Assembly: GCA_963732775.1 (NCBI GenBank)
Contig: CAVTAR010000001.1
Span: 1,488,001-1,552,000, forward strand
Source of the DNA: CAVRQM01 sp963732775
GTDB lineage: Bacteria > Pseudomonadota > Alphaproteobacteria > Acetobacterales > Acetobacteraceae
Reading direction: 5' to 3'
Length of the DNA stretch: 64,000 bases
Shown here: positions 6,224 through 13,288 of the stretch, one piece after another
Position numbering within the stretch: the stretch's first letter is position 1
How the letters are laid out: every line of letters begins with the position of its first letter
Program-made: the position numbers and the translations under genes
The notes under the pieces: generated by a model
Told to the model about the DNA's origin: nothing
Database searches by the model: none
The model's input: the letters and a program-made list of their open reading frames with translations, nothing else

Positions 6224-7588
6224 TCACCACGCCCCTAAGTCAGCCGACAGGAGCCTCACGCCGACGAAGGAATTCCCCTTGTTCGTGTGCTTCTTGGCGG
6301 CCAGCCGTTGAAGGTCGGTGCCGAACTGGGTTTCGCTGCCCGCGTCTTCTCCCCGGGCCTCCGTCCACTTGCGCCAATCTGAGAACAGGGCGCGGGATGG
6401 CGTCTCTTTTCCCATTTCGCGCCGGCAGCGCTCCTCGAACCACTGCCCGAGCTTGTCCTGCTCGCCGAAGTAACTGTCTGTCGCCTCGGTCACGGCGGGG
6501 GGTGGCCGCAGTCCGCCAGTTTGCCAGGCAAGGCACCCCCGAACTGCCCATGCGAGGATGCCTGATAGTTCGGCACGAAGTGCGTTGGGAAGCTCGGTGT
6601 CTGGGTTCTCGGGAACGAACGTGAGCGGCATCAGGTTGAGGCGGCGCCGCATGGCCGGGTCCGGGTTCTTCAACGACGGTTGGTGGTTGCCTGCGATCCA
6701 CAGCTTGAACACCGGGCTGAACTCGAATGGGTCGCCGCGCATCACTCGCGCGCTGATCCTGTCGCCGCCGGTAAGTGACTTGATGCGGCTTTCGGCCCAG
6801 GCGCGGCCGTGCTCGATTTCGGAGACGATCACCATGCGGGCCCCCCGGAGGCTCGCAATGTTGGTCGAGTGCTGCTCGGTTCGGGTGACGGTGAAAACGT
6901 CCGCCATGGCAGTGGTGGCGTAGTCGCCGAGCATCGCGGCCGTGGTGGACAACAGCACCGATTTGCCGTTGCCGCCGGGGCCATAGAGGAATGCGAAGGC
7001 GTGGTCGCGGATGACACCCGTCAGGGTGTAACCGATGAAGCGTTGCAGGTAGTCGACCATCGCCTGATCGCCTTGGGTGATTTCCGAAAGGAAGTGCAGC
7101 CATCGCGGGCACTCCCCTGCCGGGCCGACGGCAGTGACTTTGGTGAAGTAATCGCCGCGCCGGTGCATTCGTGTCGTGCCAGTCTGAAGATCGACGACAC
7201 CAACGGGCGTGTTCAGCATCCATGGGTCGGCATCAAAGTCATCGGATCGACGCGTGTGCCGCTGATCGGATCGCGCCAGCCGTTCGGTTGCTGCGACGGT
7301 GCTGGCACTCGTAATCGCCTTTGCAATGGCTTTGCCGACCTTGCCTTCCTCAGCCTCGGCCGCCAGTGCCTCGATGCGGCACATCTCGCGCACCAGGTCG
7401 AAGACCCGCAGCGTGTCATCCTTGGCCCAGCGGCACCCGTCCCATCGAAGCCATGCCGACCATGCGGGCACGTAGAGCAGTTGTCCGTCATGACGCTCAG
7501 AGAACGCGACGGCGATGGCGTCGTCGGAGAAGCGGGGTGGGCGGATCGTTGTCTCGAAATCCGCAGTGAAGCCGGCGTCGTTGGGCAT
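6224..7588 (-). CDS. phage/plasmid primase-helicase, P4/D5 family
   Basis: This 454-aa protein is the helicase half of a phage replication primase. It has the D5-N type region (about residues 115-190) and an SF3-like ATPase with Walker A GPGGNGKS (203-210), the 'MVIVSEIEHG' Walker B-like block and the sensor motif 'KLWIAGNHQP'. The C-terminal 'PSRALFSDWRKWTEARG' is usual for the D5 C-terminal region. The start at 7588 is chosen because it overlaps the upstream stop by one base (TGATG). The primase-polymerase domain is encoded by the separate gene just upstream, so the usual single fused protein is split in two here. Confidence 0.94.
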   Translation of the reverse strand: MPNDAGFTADFETTIRPPRFSDDAIAVAFSERHDGQLLYVPAWSAWLRWDGCRWAKDDTLRVFDLVREMCRIEALAAEAEEGKVGKAIAKAITSASTVAATERLARSDQRHTRRSDDFDADPWMLNTPVGVVDLQTGTTRMHRRGDYFTKVTAVGPAGECPRWLHFLSEITQGDQAMVDYLQRFIGYTLTGVIRDHAFAFLYGPGGNGKSVLLSTTAAMLGDYATTAMADVFTVTRTEQHSTNIASLRGARMVIVSEIEHGRAWAESRIKSLTGGDRISARVMRGDPFEFSPVFKLWIAGNHQPSLKNPDPAMRRRLNLMPLTFVPENPDTELPNALRAELSGILAWAVRGCLAWQTGGLRPPPAVTEATDSYFGEQDKLGQWFEERCRREMGKETPSRALFSDWRKWTEARGEDAGSETQFGTDLQRLAAKKHTNKGNSFVGVRLLSADLGAW

Positions 7589-8397
7589 CACTGCCTCCCG
7601 AGCGCGAGGGGGGCAGTCCGGCCCTTGGCAAGTCCCCACGCCGCTGTGCGGGCCGCGTTCTCCATGTCCGCTGCGCCGGCCTGCTTGGCTGCGTCGAGTA
7701 GGCGTCGCTGTGCTTCATCGGCGCCCATGGGCAGGTGATCGAGTAGGCCGCCGAGCGTGCAGGCAGCCGCGCGGAGACGGTAGTGGCGCTGGCCGTCTGT
7801 GGCGCTCGCGAGACGCCCGAGAACCGCCTGTGCGATCCGGTGAGCGGCATCGTCGGGATCGAGGGTGGGGCTGCTCACGGTGAGGCGAACAGGCGGCTCA
7901 GGACGCGACAGGAGCCGTTCCAGCAGCCATGCCGGCCATGCTGCTATCGGTGCTTCCTCGACCCGGCATCCGTGCGCCGGCCACCAGACGATGTATCCAC
8001 CTTCGCCCCGCGTATCCACGCCACGCGCGAGTGTGGATTCGGTGTTCCGGACCGGCTCGACGTGGCGAAAGAGGACGTGCAATCCGTCGCTGCGAGTGCG
8101 GTGCATTCGGGTGGCGGGAATGCGACGGGAGTGCTGTATCCACCAGCGTTCGCCGCCATGACGGGGGTCGATGTCGAGCACGTCAAGCCCGGACGCCGCA
8201 CCCGTCGGCACGCCGACTAGCGGGCCGGGGTGACGCCGCCACAGCTTGCGCACGGCGTCTGCATCGGTGCTGGCATCCTTGAACCCGTGAGCGGTAGCCG
8301 GCTTTTTATCGTCGCGGCACGGGAACACCGGGATATCGAGGCTGGCGAGATCGAGCGCGGATGCGAGCGTATTCCTGTCCGGTGCCAGTGCGGTCAA
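7588..8397 (-). CDS. bifunctional primase-polymerase (AEP/Prim-Pol domain) protein
   Basis: The product carries an archaeo-eukaryotic primase-type Prim-Pol domain, which makes primers and extends them during phage replication. Key motifs are 'PVFPCRDDKKPAT', 'GVPTGAASGLDVLDID' (the metal-binding D-x-D), 'SDGLHVLFRH' (nucleotide-binding His) and 'GYIVWWPA'. The frame is open far upstream, but the region before about 8397 reads as the shadow of the overlapping gene. A TTG at 8397 overlapping the upstream stop (TTGA) is therefore my preferred start, giving 269 aa. It works with the D5 helicase encoded directly downstream. Confidence 0.84.
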   Translation of the reverse strand: MTALAPDRNTLASALDLASLDIPVFPCRDDKKPATAHGFKDASTDADAVRKLWRRHPGPLVGVPTGAASGLDVLDIDPRHGGERWWIQHSRRIPATRMHRTRSDGLHVLFRHVEPVRNTESTLARGVDTRGEGGYIVWWPAHGCRVEEAPIAAWPAWLLERLLSRPEPPVRLTVSSPTLDPDDAAHRIAQAVLGRLASATDGQRHYRLRAAACTLGGLLDHLPMGADEAQRRLLDAAKQAGAADMENAARTAAWGLAKGRTAPLALGRQ

Positions 8398-8888
8398 TGC
8401 ACCGCTCCCTTCGTCGGCATGACGGGGTGCGGCCCGTCCATGCTCTGGATCAGCAGCACGGGCCGGTGCGTCAGCCGCGCCAGCCAAGCCGGCGCGTTCG
8501 CGCTGTCCGTTTCGATCAGAAGTAGTCGGCCAATTTGCTGGGCACTCAGGACCGCCTCGGCGTAGTGGGCGGCTTCGGCGCCGGCCGCGTGGACGATCGC
8601 GGCGGCGCACCACCCGATCGCGGCGCGGGCGCTAGCCCAGCCATCTGGCCCGGAAGCCGAATAGTCATCGTCGCCGATGATGCCGACCGTCGGTAGCCGG
8701 AACTTGTTGGCCATCTTCCAGGGGAACGCCGTGCTCCGGTCCGTGAGGCCGAATGCGGCAATCTCGCCCAGTGCGGCGGCTCGGAAGACCGGGTCAAAGT
8801 GCGGCGCTACCGCGCGCGCCTTGGCCCATTGGGCGTGAACTTCGGCCGAAGTTTTGGCGTATGCCGAGGGCTTAGAGGTGGTCCGCAT
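8394..8888 (-). CDS. hypothetical phage replication-module protein, 164 aa
   Basis: A single clean minus-strand gene upstream of, and overlapping by four bases, the Prim-Pol gene. The sequence has an N-terminal basic helical part, a central 'TVGIIGDDDYSASGPDGWA' segment and a C-terminal segment rich in hydrophobic strands ('RLLLIETDSANAP', 'RPVLLIQSMDG'). The central acidic motif could suggest a nucleotide-processing or Toprim-like fold, but I cannot support that. Conserved placement at the head of the replication module suggests a role in replication. Function not recognised. Confidence 0.65.
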   Translation of the reverse strand: MRTTSKPSAYAKTSAEVHAQWAKARAVAPHFDPVFRAAALGEIAAFGLTDRSTAFPWKMANKFRLPTVGIIGDDDYSASGPDGWASARAAIGWCAAAIVHAAGAEAAHYAEAVLSAQQIGRLLLIETDSANAPAWLARLTHRPVLLIQSMDGPHPVMPTKGAVH

Positions 8889-8975
8889 CTCTGCGCTCCA
8901 TTAAGAGCGCGGGCTTGCAAGGTCGGACTCGCTGGGCTAACTGACTGCTGCACGCTGCCTGTCCAAACGGGTACG

Positions 8976-9003
8976 CCCCGCGCCTGCCCGCGCGGGGTTT
9001 TCG
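8976..9003 (+). terminator. intrinsic terminator on the plus strand
   Basis: CCCCGCGC (8976-8983) pairs with GCGCGGGG (8990-8997) across a 6-base loop and is followed by TTTTCGTTT. The T-tract follows only on the plus strand, although both flanking genes are on the minus strand. The 116-base gap 8889-9004 contains no other feature I can support. Confidence 0.5.
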
Positions 9004-9004
9004 T

Positions 9005-9280
9005 TTAGGCGGCTGGTGCGGCGGCGTGACAGGACGCGGCACGCGGTCGGCCCCGGCGAGGAACGTCGTGGCGGCGCTCCCTCGCCATTAGCCACTGGCG
9101 CGCCTGCACCAGATCGAACCGACGGTCGCGGCCGATCCGGATGACCGGCAGGCCAGCGGCAATGTGCCGTTCGATCGTGCGAGCGCTGCGGCCGAGTGCA
9201 GCAGCTAGCGTGTGGATGTCAGTGGTGCCGCCGAACAGGGCGTCGCGGCAGGCGGTAACGGCATCGGGCTGGGTTGGCAT
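9005..9280 (-). CDS. helix-turn-helix DNA-binding protein, excisionase/AlpA-like
   Basis: The 91-aa protein contains a helix-turn-helix ('IHTLAAALGRSARTIERHIA') followed by a wing-like 'GLPVIRIGRDRRFDL' and 'ARQWLMARE', the arrangement of MerR/excisionase-type proteins. The C-terminus is basic and probably contacts DNA. I chose the Met at 9280 because the extra 16 residues upstream look non-native. Its position between the replication genes and the integrase is where a recombination directionality factor or early regulator is expected. Whether it is an excisionase or a transcription factor cannot be told from sequence. Confidence 0.68.
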   Translation of the reverse strand: MPTQPDAVTACRDALFGGTTDIHTLAAALGRSARTIERHIAAGLPVIRIGRDRRFDLVQARQWLMARERRHDVPRRGRPRAASCHAAAPAA

Positions 9281-9417
9281 GGTAGGTTCCCGTCGTGTGG
9301 TGACGGGGGACTTAGTAGAGGGCTGCAACGGCCATCCGTGAGGACTGTATCAAAGGTTTTTCAACGCAGAATCGTGCGCGGACTATTAGCAGGCCATGCA
9401 GATCGGAAAACGTCCAG

Positions 9418-10071
9418 CTAGGTTACGCTCGCCCGCTTTCCCTTGTCGCGCGTGTATGCGTGCCGCACGGCATCCTCGGAGAGTTCCTCCTTGAGCTGAT
9501 ATGTCACGGTCGCTGCTCTCGCGACGAAGCTGTAGAGAGGTTGCCCGAGGAGGTCGTTGATATGCCGGCACAGCATAACGCCAAACGCCACGTGCGGCGC
9601 TTCGCGCTTCTGACTTGCCGGCATGTCTCGTTCAAGGGCGCGGCGCGAGAAACGATCTACGTCCGACACGTAGGCTGCGGCCCATGTGATTGATTGCCTA
9701 GCGTCGCGTATGTTCTCGTTCACGATCCGGCAAGATTCTGCCGTCTCGGACGAGTCCGCAGGAGGGATTTGCTGTTGGCTAAAGAACGACAGCAGCAGCT
9801 TCGCCGCGTCGCCTAGGCTGGCAGAATAGCGCTCCATCTCTGCCTTCTTGGCGGGATGGTCGGGGAACCTGTCTGCTCGCCATTTGGCGCTGAGTAGGCA
9901 ATAGAGGACATGATTGAACGCGGTCGGATCGTGACGGTCGAGCGTTTGCCACGCCTCTCGCATCCGGGGATCGCGCTCTAGCTGAACAAGAAGGTTTCGC
10001 GTCGTATCGTCATCCTCTTGGACGTAAGATTTTTGGAACAGCGCGAACTGGGAGCCGAGCACGTCCATCAC
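9418..10071 (-). CDS. hypothetical island protein, 217 aa
   Basis: A well-formed 217-residue protein with balanced composition, no membrane segment and mostly helical character. Possibly informative segments are 'DDTTRNLLVQLERDPRMREA', 'FNHVLYCLLSAKWRAD' and 'HVAFGVMLCRHINDLLG'. It overlaps the end of the integrase gene by four bases (10068-10071), so the two are probably translated together. Proteins beside integrases in satellites and islands are often defence or superinfection factors, but I see no catalytic motif to support this. The product is not recognised. Confidence 0.62.
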   Translation of the reverse strand: MMDVLGSQFALFQKSYVQEDDDTTRNLLVQLERDPRMREAWQTLDRHDPTAFNHVLYCLLSAKWRADRFPDHPAKKAEMERYSASLGDAAKLLLSFFSQQQIPPADSSETAESCRIVNENIRDARQSITWAAAYVSDVDRFSRRALERDMPASQKREAPHVAFGVMLCRHINDLLGQPLYSFVARAATVTYQLKEELSEDAVRHAYTRDKGKRASVT

Positions 10072-11249
10072 GCCCCCCTTCGCAGCGGCACAACTTCGGC
10101 GCTCGCCTTCCCGGCGCCGCTCACCACCGCCCCCATTCGCTCTGTAGCGGCGCGTAGCGGATCGTCGAGAAGATGCGCGTAGCGGTGGGTCGTGGCGGCT
10201 TGCGTATGCCCGAGCAGCGCGCCGATGATCGGCAGGGACAACCCGCTGCTGGCCAGGATGGCAGCATAGGTGTGACGCAGGTCATGGACGCGGACACCGG
10301 ACAGGCCAGCCGTCCGGCACACCGAAGCCCACGTGCGCTTCACCTCGGTCAGAGCCCTGCCGTCCCGGCCGGGAAAGACGTGTTCGCCGGCTGCGCTGGC
10401 CTGCATCTCGGTCAGCAGCGCAATAGCCGGCGCGGACAACGGCACGCGGTGTTCGCGGGCACTCTTCGTATGAGCACTCGGCTTGATCCATGTGCCGGTC
10501 GCCAGATCGAACTCTGACCACTTCGCCGCCAGCGTCTCACCACGGCGGGCGCCGGTCAGCAGCATCAGCCGCAGTGCGTTCGCGGTGGTCGTCTCGGGGT
10601 GAGCGGTGAGGGCGTCGGCGAGGCGCGCAATCTCGGCCGGGGTGAGGAACCGCTCTCGTTTCTCCTCCGGCGCGCGCTCGATCCCGACGGCTGGGTTGTC
10701 GGCTCGCATCTCCCACTTGATCGCAAGAGAGAGCATCTTGGACAGGACCGCGACTGTCCGATTGGCACGGTAGGGCGCGGTTTGCACGAGATCATGATGA
10801 AGCCGTTCGATGTCAACGTGACGGAGGTGGGCGACCCGCATCTTCCCCAACCGAGGCCGGATGTGTAGCCGCAGGATGGACCGATAGTCTCGACCCGTCG
10901 CTTCCCGGCGCTTGGCCAGGTGTTCGGCTTCGAATCGGTCGGCGAGGTCATTGAGGGTCGGGGCGGCCCGCTCCTCATGACGCTTGCCCATCGGGTCTTC
11001 CCCTCGGTCTATCCGCCGCCGGAGTTGCTTGGCTTCCTCGCGAGCTGCCACCAATGTCCAAGATGGGTATGAACCGATCGTGATGCGGCGTTCCCGTCCA
11101 CCGCTGCGGTAGTTCAGAATAAAAGCCCTCGCCCCGGCCGTCGTGACCCGGACGCCGAAGCCTGGCATCTCGGCATCATAGGTGACGCGGTTTCCCGAAG
11201 CCGGCGCCGGGAGCGCCTTCACCATCTTGTCCGTCAGTCGCTTCGACAT
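10068..11249 (-). CDS. tyrosine-type site-specific integrase
   Basis: This integrase of the P4/prophage type inserts the island into a tRNA gene. The N-terminal 90 residues form the DUF4102 arm-binding domain ('KALPAPASGNRVTYDAEMPG' onward). The core-binding domain follows at about 98-185. The catalytic domain carries Arg236 (TGARRGE), 'HDLRH' (322-326), His349 region (LLGHTQ) and the nucleophile Tyr357 ('THRYAHL'). I used the ATG at 11249 because the sequence before it is not conserved-looking. The gene begins 160 bases from the displaced tRNA fragment at 11409-11454, the probable recombination site. Confidence 0.95.
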   Translation of the reverse strand: MSKRLTDKMVKALPAPASGNRVTYDAEMPGFGVRVTTAGARAFILNYRSGGRERRITIGSYPSWTLVAAREEAKQLRRRIDRGEDPMGKRHEERAAPTLNDLADRFEAEHLAKRREATGRDYRSILRLHIRPRLGKMRVAHLRHVDIERLHHDLVQTAPYRANRTVAVLSKMLSLAIKWEMRADNPAVGIERAPEEKRERFLTPAEIARLADALTAHPETTTANALRLMLLTGARRGETLAAKWSEFDLATGTWIKPSAHTKSAREHRVPLSAPAIALLTEMQASAAGEHVFPGRDGRALTEVKRTWASVCRTAGLSGVRVHDLRHTYAAILASSGLSLPIIGALLGHTQAATTHRYAHLLDDPLRAATERMGAVVSGAGKASAEVVPLRRGA

Positions 11250-11408
11250 GGCCGCACCCCGTGTCCGCATCGTGTCCGCGTAGCTATTGCGTCTGGGTGA
11301 CGTGCCGTGTCAACGCCTGTCAGTGGGCGCCGATAAGAATACCAGGTTTGTCGGTGATTTACGGCGGACATGGCGGAAAGCTAGTGTTTGTTGAGTGTCC
11401 GGACGGGA

Positions 11409-11454
11409 ATTCGTAATCAGCAGGTCGTCAGTTCAATCCTGACCGTCGGCACCA
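11409..11454 (+). other. attachment-site scar: displaced 3' part of tRNA-Thr(CGT)
   Basis: The 46 bases from ATTCGTAATCAG to CGGCACCA match the tRNA-Thr(CGT) pattern from the anticodon loop (TTCGTAA) through the variable loop, T arm (GTTCAATCC) and encoded CCA. The 5' half is absent: the bases before it (GACGGGA) do not complete the anticodon stem. This is what is left at one junction when an integrase recombines in the 3' half of a tRNA gene. The intact tRNA should sit at the other end of the island, to the left of this window. Confidence 0.75.
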
Positions 11455-11539
11455 ACGATGTGTGCGGCCGGACTTGCTCGAACACGCAGCCGGTAAGTCC
11501 GGACGGGCGACCCGCCCCGCGGCTGGTCGCCCTCAGACG

Positions 11540-11563
11540 AAAAGGGCCACCCGAAGGTGGCCC
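11540..11563 (-). terminator. intrinsic terminator with UUCG tetraloop
   Basis: On the minus strand GGGCCACC (11563-11556) and GGTGGCCC (11551-11544) form an 8-bp stem capped by a TTCG loop and followed by TTTTCGTC. It would end a short minus-strand transcript coming from about 11720, and lies 60 bases downstream of the small reading frame at 11618-11680. There is no T-tract on the plus strand. Confidence 0.65.
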
Positions 11564-11617
11564 CGCTTCGACGACAGATCGCGCCCGAGGACGCCGGCTG
11601 CCCAGCCGTTTGGCGAA

Positions 11618-11680
11618 CTATCCGCAGGCTTGGGCAGGCGATCCAGCGAACGAGGCACGCGACGTGGTGAAGCTAGACAC
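11618..11680 (-). CDS. possible 20-codon peptide gene behind an extreme Shine-Dalgarno
   Basis: The minus strand reads GAAAGGAGGTGATCCA immediately before a GTG start (11680). With the G of that GTG, 17 bases (11696-11680) are complementary to the alphaproteobacterial 16S rRNA 3' end. The frame encodes MSSFTTSRASFAGSPAQACG and stop (11618). A terminator with a UUCG loop follows. Position, start signal and terminator are all consistent with a short translated or dual-function transcript. The peptide is too short to judge by composition, and I know no family for it. The rest of 11455-11824 shows no other gene. Confidence 0.35.
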   Translation of the reverse strand: MSSFTTSRASFAGSPAQACG

Positions 11681-11824
11681 TGGATCACCTCCTTTCGGTT
11701 GTTACACCGCAAAGTATGGGCGTCGGTCCGCGTCGCGACAAGAGTGTGCGCACGAAAACCGTAGCCCGACCGGCTGGTGTCGCCGTAGGCTCGATCCGGC
11801 GGCATAACGCAGCGGGGCGAGGCA

Positions 11825-13288
11825 GTGGCGAGAATTCCTCCAGGCGTGGGTCCGGCGAACCCGCAGCTCGTCATCCTGGTGGGCGCCACCGGCGACCTGT
11901 CGCGGCGCAAGCTGCTGCCCGGCCTGTTCCACCTCTCGCGCGCGGGCTTCATTCCCGGCTCGCGGATCATCGGCGTCTCGCTGGACGACCTCGACGCCGA
12001 GGGTTTCCGCGCCGTCGCCCGCGACGCGCTGGACGAGTTCTCCTCGCGCGTCGTCGCGAACGGCGACTGGACGGCCTTCGCCGAGACACTCGACTACGTG
12101 CCGCTGTCCGCCGGCCCCGGGCGACTGCGCGCGGCGGTGGACGCGGCGGAACGCACACTGGGTAACGAGAGCCGGCGCATCCACTATCTGAGCGTACCGC
12201 CCAATGCCGCGCTCTCGGCGGTGCGGCTGCTGGGCGAGGCGGGCCTGGTCGAGCGCTCCCGCGTCATCATGGAAAAGCCGTTCGGCACCGACCTCGCCAG
12301 CGCGGTGCTGCTGAACGCGAAACTGCACGAGGTGTTCGCCGAGGCGCAGATCTTCCGCATCGACCACTTCCTGGGCAAGGAGCCGGCGCAGAACATCCTG
12401 GCGTTCCGTTTCGCCAACGGGCTGTTCGAGCCGATCTGGAACCGCAACTTCATCGACCACGTGCAGATCGACGTGCCGGAGACGCTGGGGCTCGGCAAGC
12501 GGACCGGCTTCTACGAGCAGACCGGCGCGTTCCGCGACATGGTGGTGACGCACCTGTTCCAGATACTCGCGTTCATGGCGATGGAGCCGCCGACCGCGCT
12601 GGAGCCGGCGTCGATCAGCGAGGAGAAGAACAAGGTGTTCCGCAGCATGATCCCGCTCGACCCGAAGGAGGTGGTGCGCGGGCAGTACGCCGGGTATCGC
12701 GCCGAGGAAGGGGTCGACCCGGAATCCGATACCGAGACGTTCATCGCGCTGAAGTGCCTGATCGACAACTGGCGCTGGGCCGGCGTGCCGTTCTTCCTGC
12801 GCACCGGCAAGCGGCTCGCCGAGGGCCAGCGGATCATCTCGATCGCGTTCCGCGAGCCGCCGAAGAGCATGTTCCCGGTGGGCTCAGGCGTCGGCGCGCA
12901 GGGGCCGGACCACCTGACCTTCGACCTTGCCGATGCGTCAAAGATGTCGCTGTCGTTCTACGGCAAGCGCCCGGGCCCGGGGATGCGGCTCGACAAGCTC
13001 AGCCTGCAATTCGCGATGCACGACACCGGGCGGATCGGCGACGTGCTGGAGGCGTACGAGCGGCTGATCCTGGATGCCATGCGCGGCGACCACACGTTGT
13101 TCACCACCGCCGAGGGCATCGAGCGGCTGTGGGAGGTGTCCACGCCCTTGCTGGAGGCGCCACCGCCGGTGCGGCTGTATCCGCCTGGCTCCTGGGGGCC
13201 GAAATCGATCCACCAGCTGGTCGCCCCGCACGCCTGGCGCCTGCCGTTCGAGCGCGCCTGGCGCGACCCGAACACGGTGGGAAGCTAG
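11825..13288 (+). CDS. zwf: glucose-6-phosphate 1-dehydrogenase
   Basis: Catalyses NADP(+)-dependent oxidation of glucose 6-phosphate to 6-phosphogluconolactone, the entry to the oxidative pentose phosphate and Entner-Doudoroff routes, in the cytosol. The 487-aa product has the N-terminal dinucleotide motif 'GATGDLSRRKLLPGL' (20-34), the active-site block 'RIDHFLGKE' (178-186), 'EKPFG' and 'FRTGK'-type sugar-binding 'FLRTGKRL'. The length is normal. The GTG start at 11825 has GAGG a few bases upstream. It is the first chromosomal gene beyond the phage junction. Its stop overlaps the stop of the convergent asnB gene inside one CTAG. Confidence 0.97.
   Translation: MARIPPGVGPANPQLVILVGATGDLSRRKLLPGLFHLSRAGFIPGSRIIGVSLDDLDAEGFRAVARDALDEFSSRVVANGDWTAFAETLDYVPLSAGPGRLRAAVDAAERTLGNESRRIHYLSVPPNAALSAVRLLGEAGLVERSRVIMEKPFGTDLASAVLLNAKLHEVFAEAQIFRIDHFLGKEPAQNILAFRFANGLFEPIWNRNFIDHVQIDVPETLGLGKRTGFYEQTGAFRDMVVTHLFQILAFMAMEPPTALEPASISEEKNKVFRSMIPLDPKEVVRGQYAGYRAEEGVDPESDTETFIALKCLIDNWRWAGVPFFLRTGKRLAEGQRIISIAFREPPKSMFPVGSGVGAQGPDHLTFDLADASKMSLSFYGKRPGPGMRLDKLSLQFAMHDTGRIGDVLEAYERLILDAMRGDHTLFTTAEGIERLWEVSTPLLEAPPPVRLYPPGSWGPKSIHQLVAPHAWRLPFERAWRDPNTVGS

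Noticed and set aside
5643..6230. Minus-strand 195-codon open frame and a nested 93-codon frame at 5819-6100
   Set aside because: Most of both frames is antisense to the recognisable ParB-like remnant and has shadow-like Arg/Pro-rich composition. The first 34 residues of the shorter frame look protein-like, but not enough to call a gene.
6240..7223. Long alternative frame opposite the P4/D5 helicase reading
   Set aside because: It is the out-of-phase shadow of the helicase gene, with His/Arg-rich composition and no motifs.
11680..11696. Exact match to the 3' end of 16S rRNA on the plus strand
   Set aside because: Only 17 bases match and no upstream rRNA sequence is present. The minus-strand reading as a strong ribosome-binding site before a short frame, with its own terminator, explains it better.
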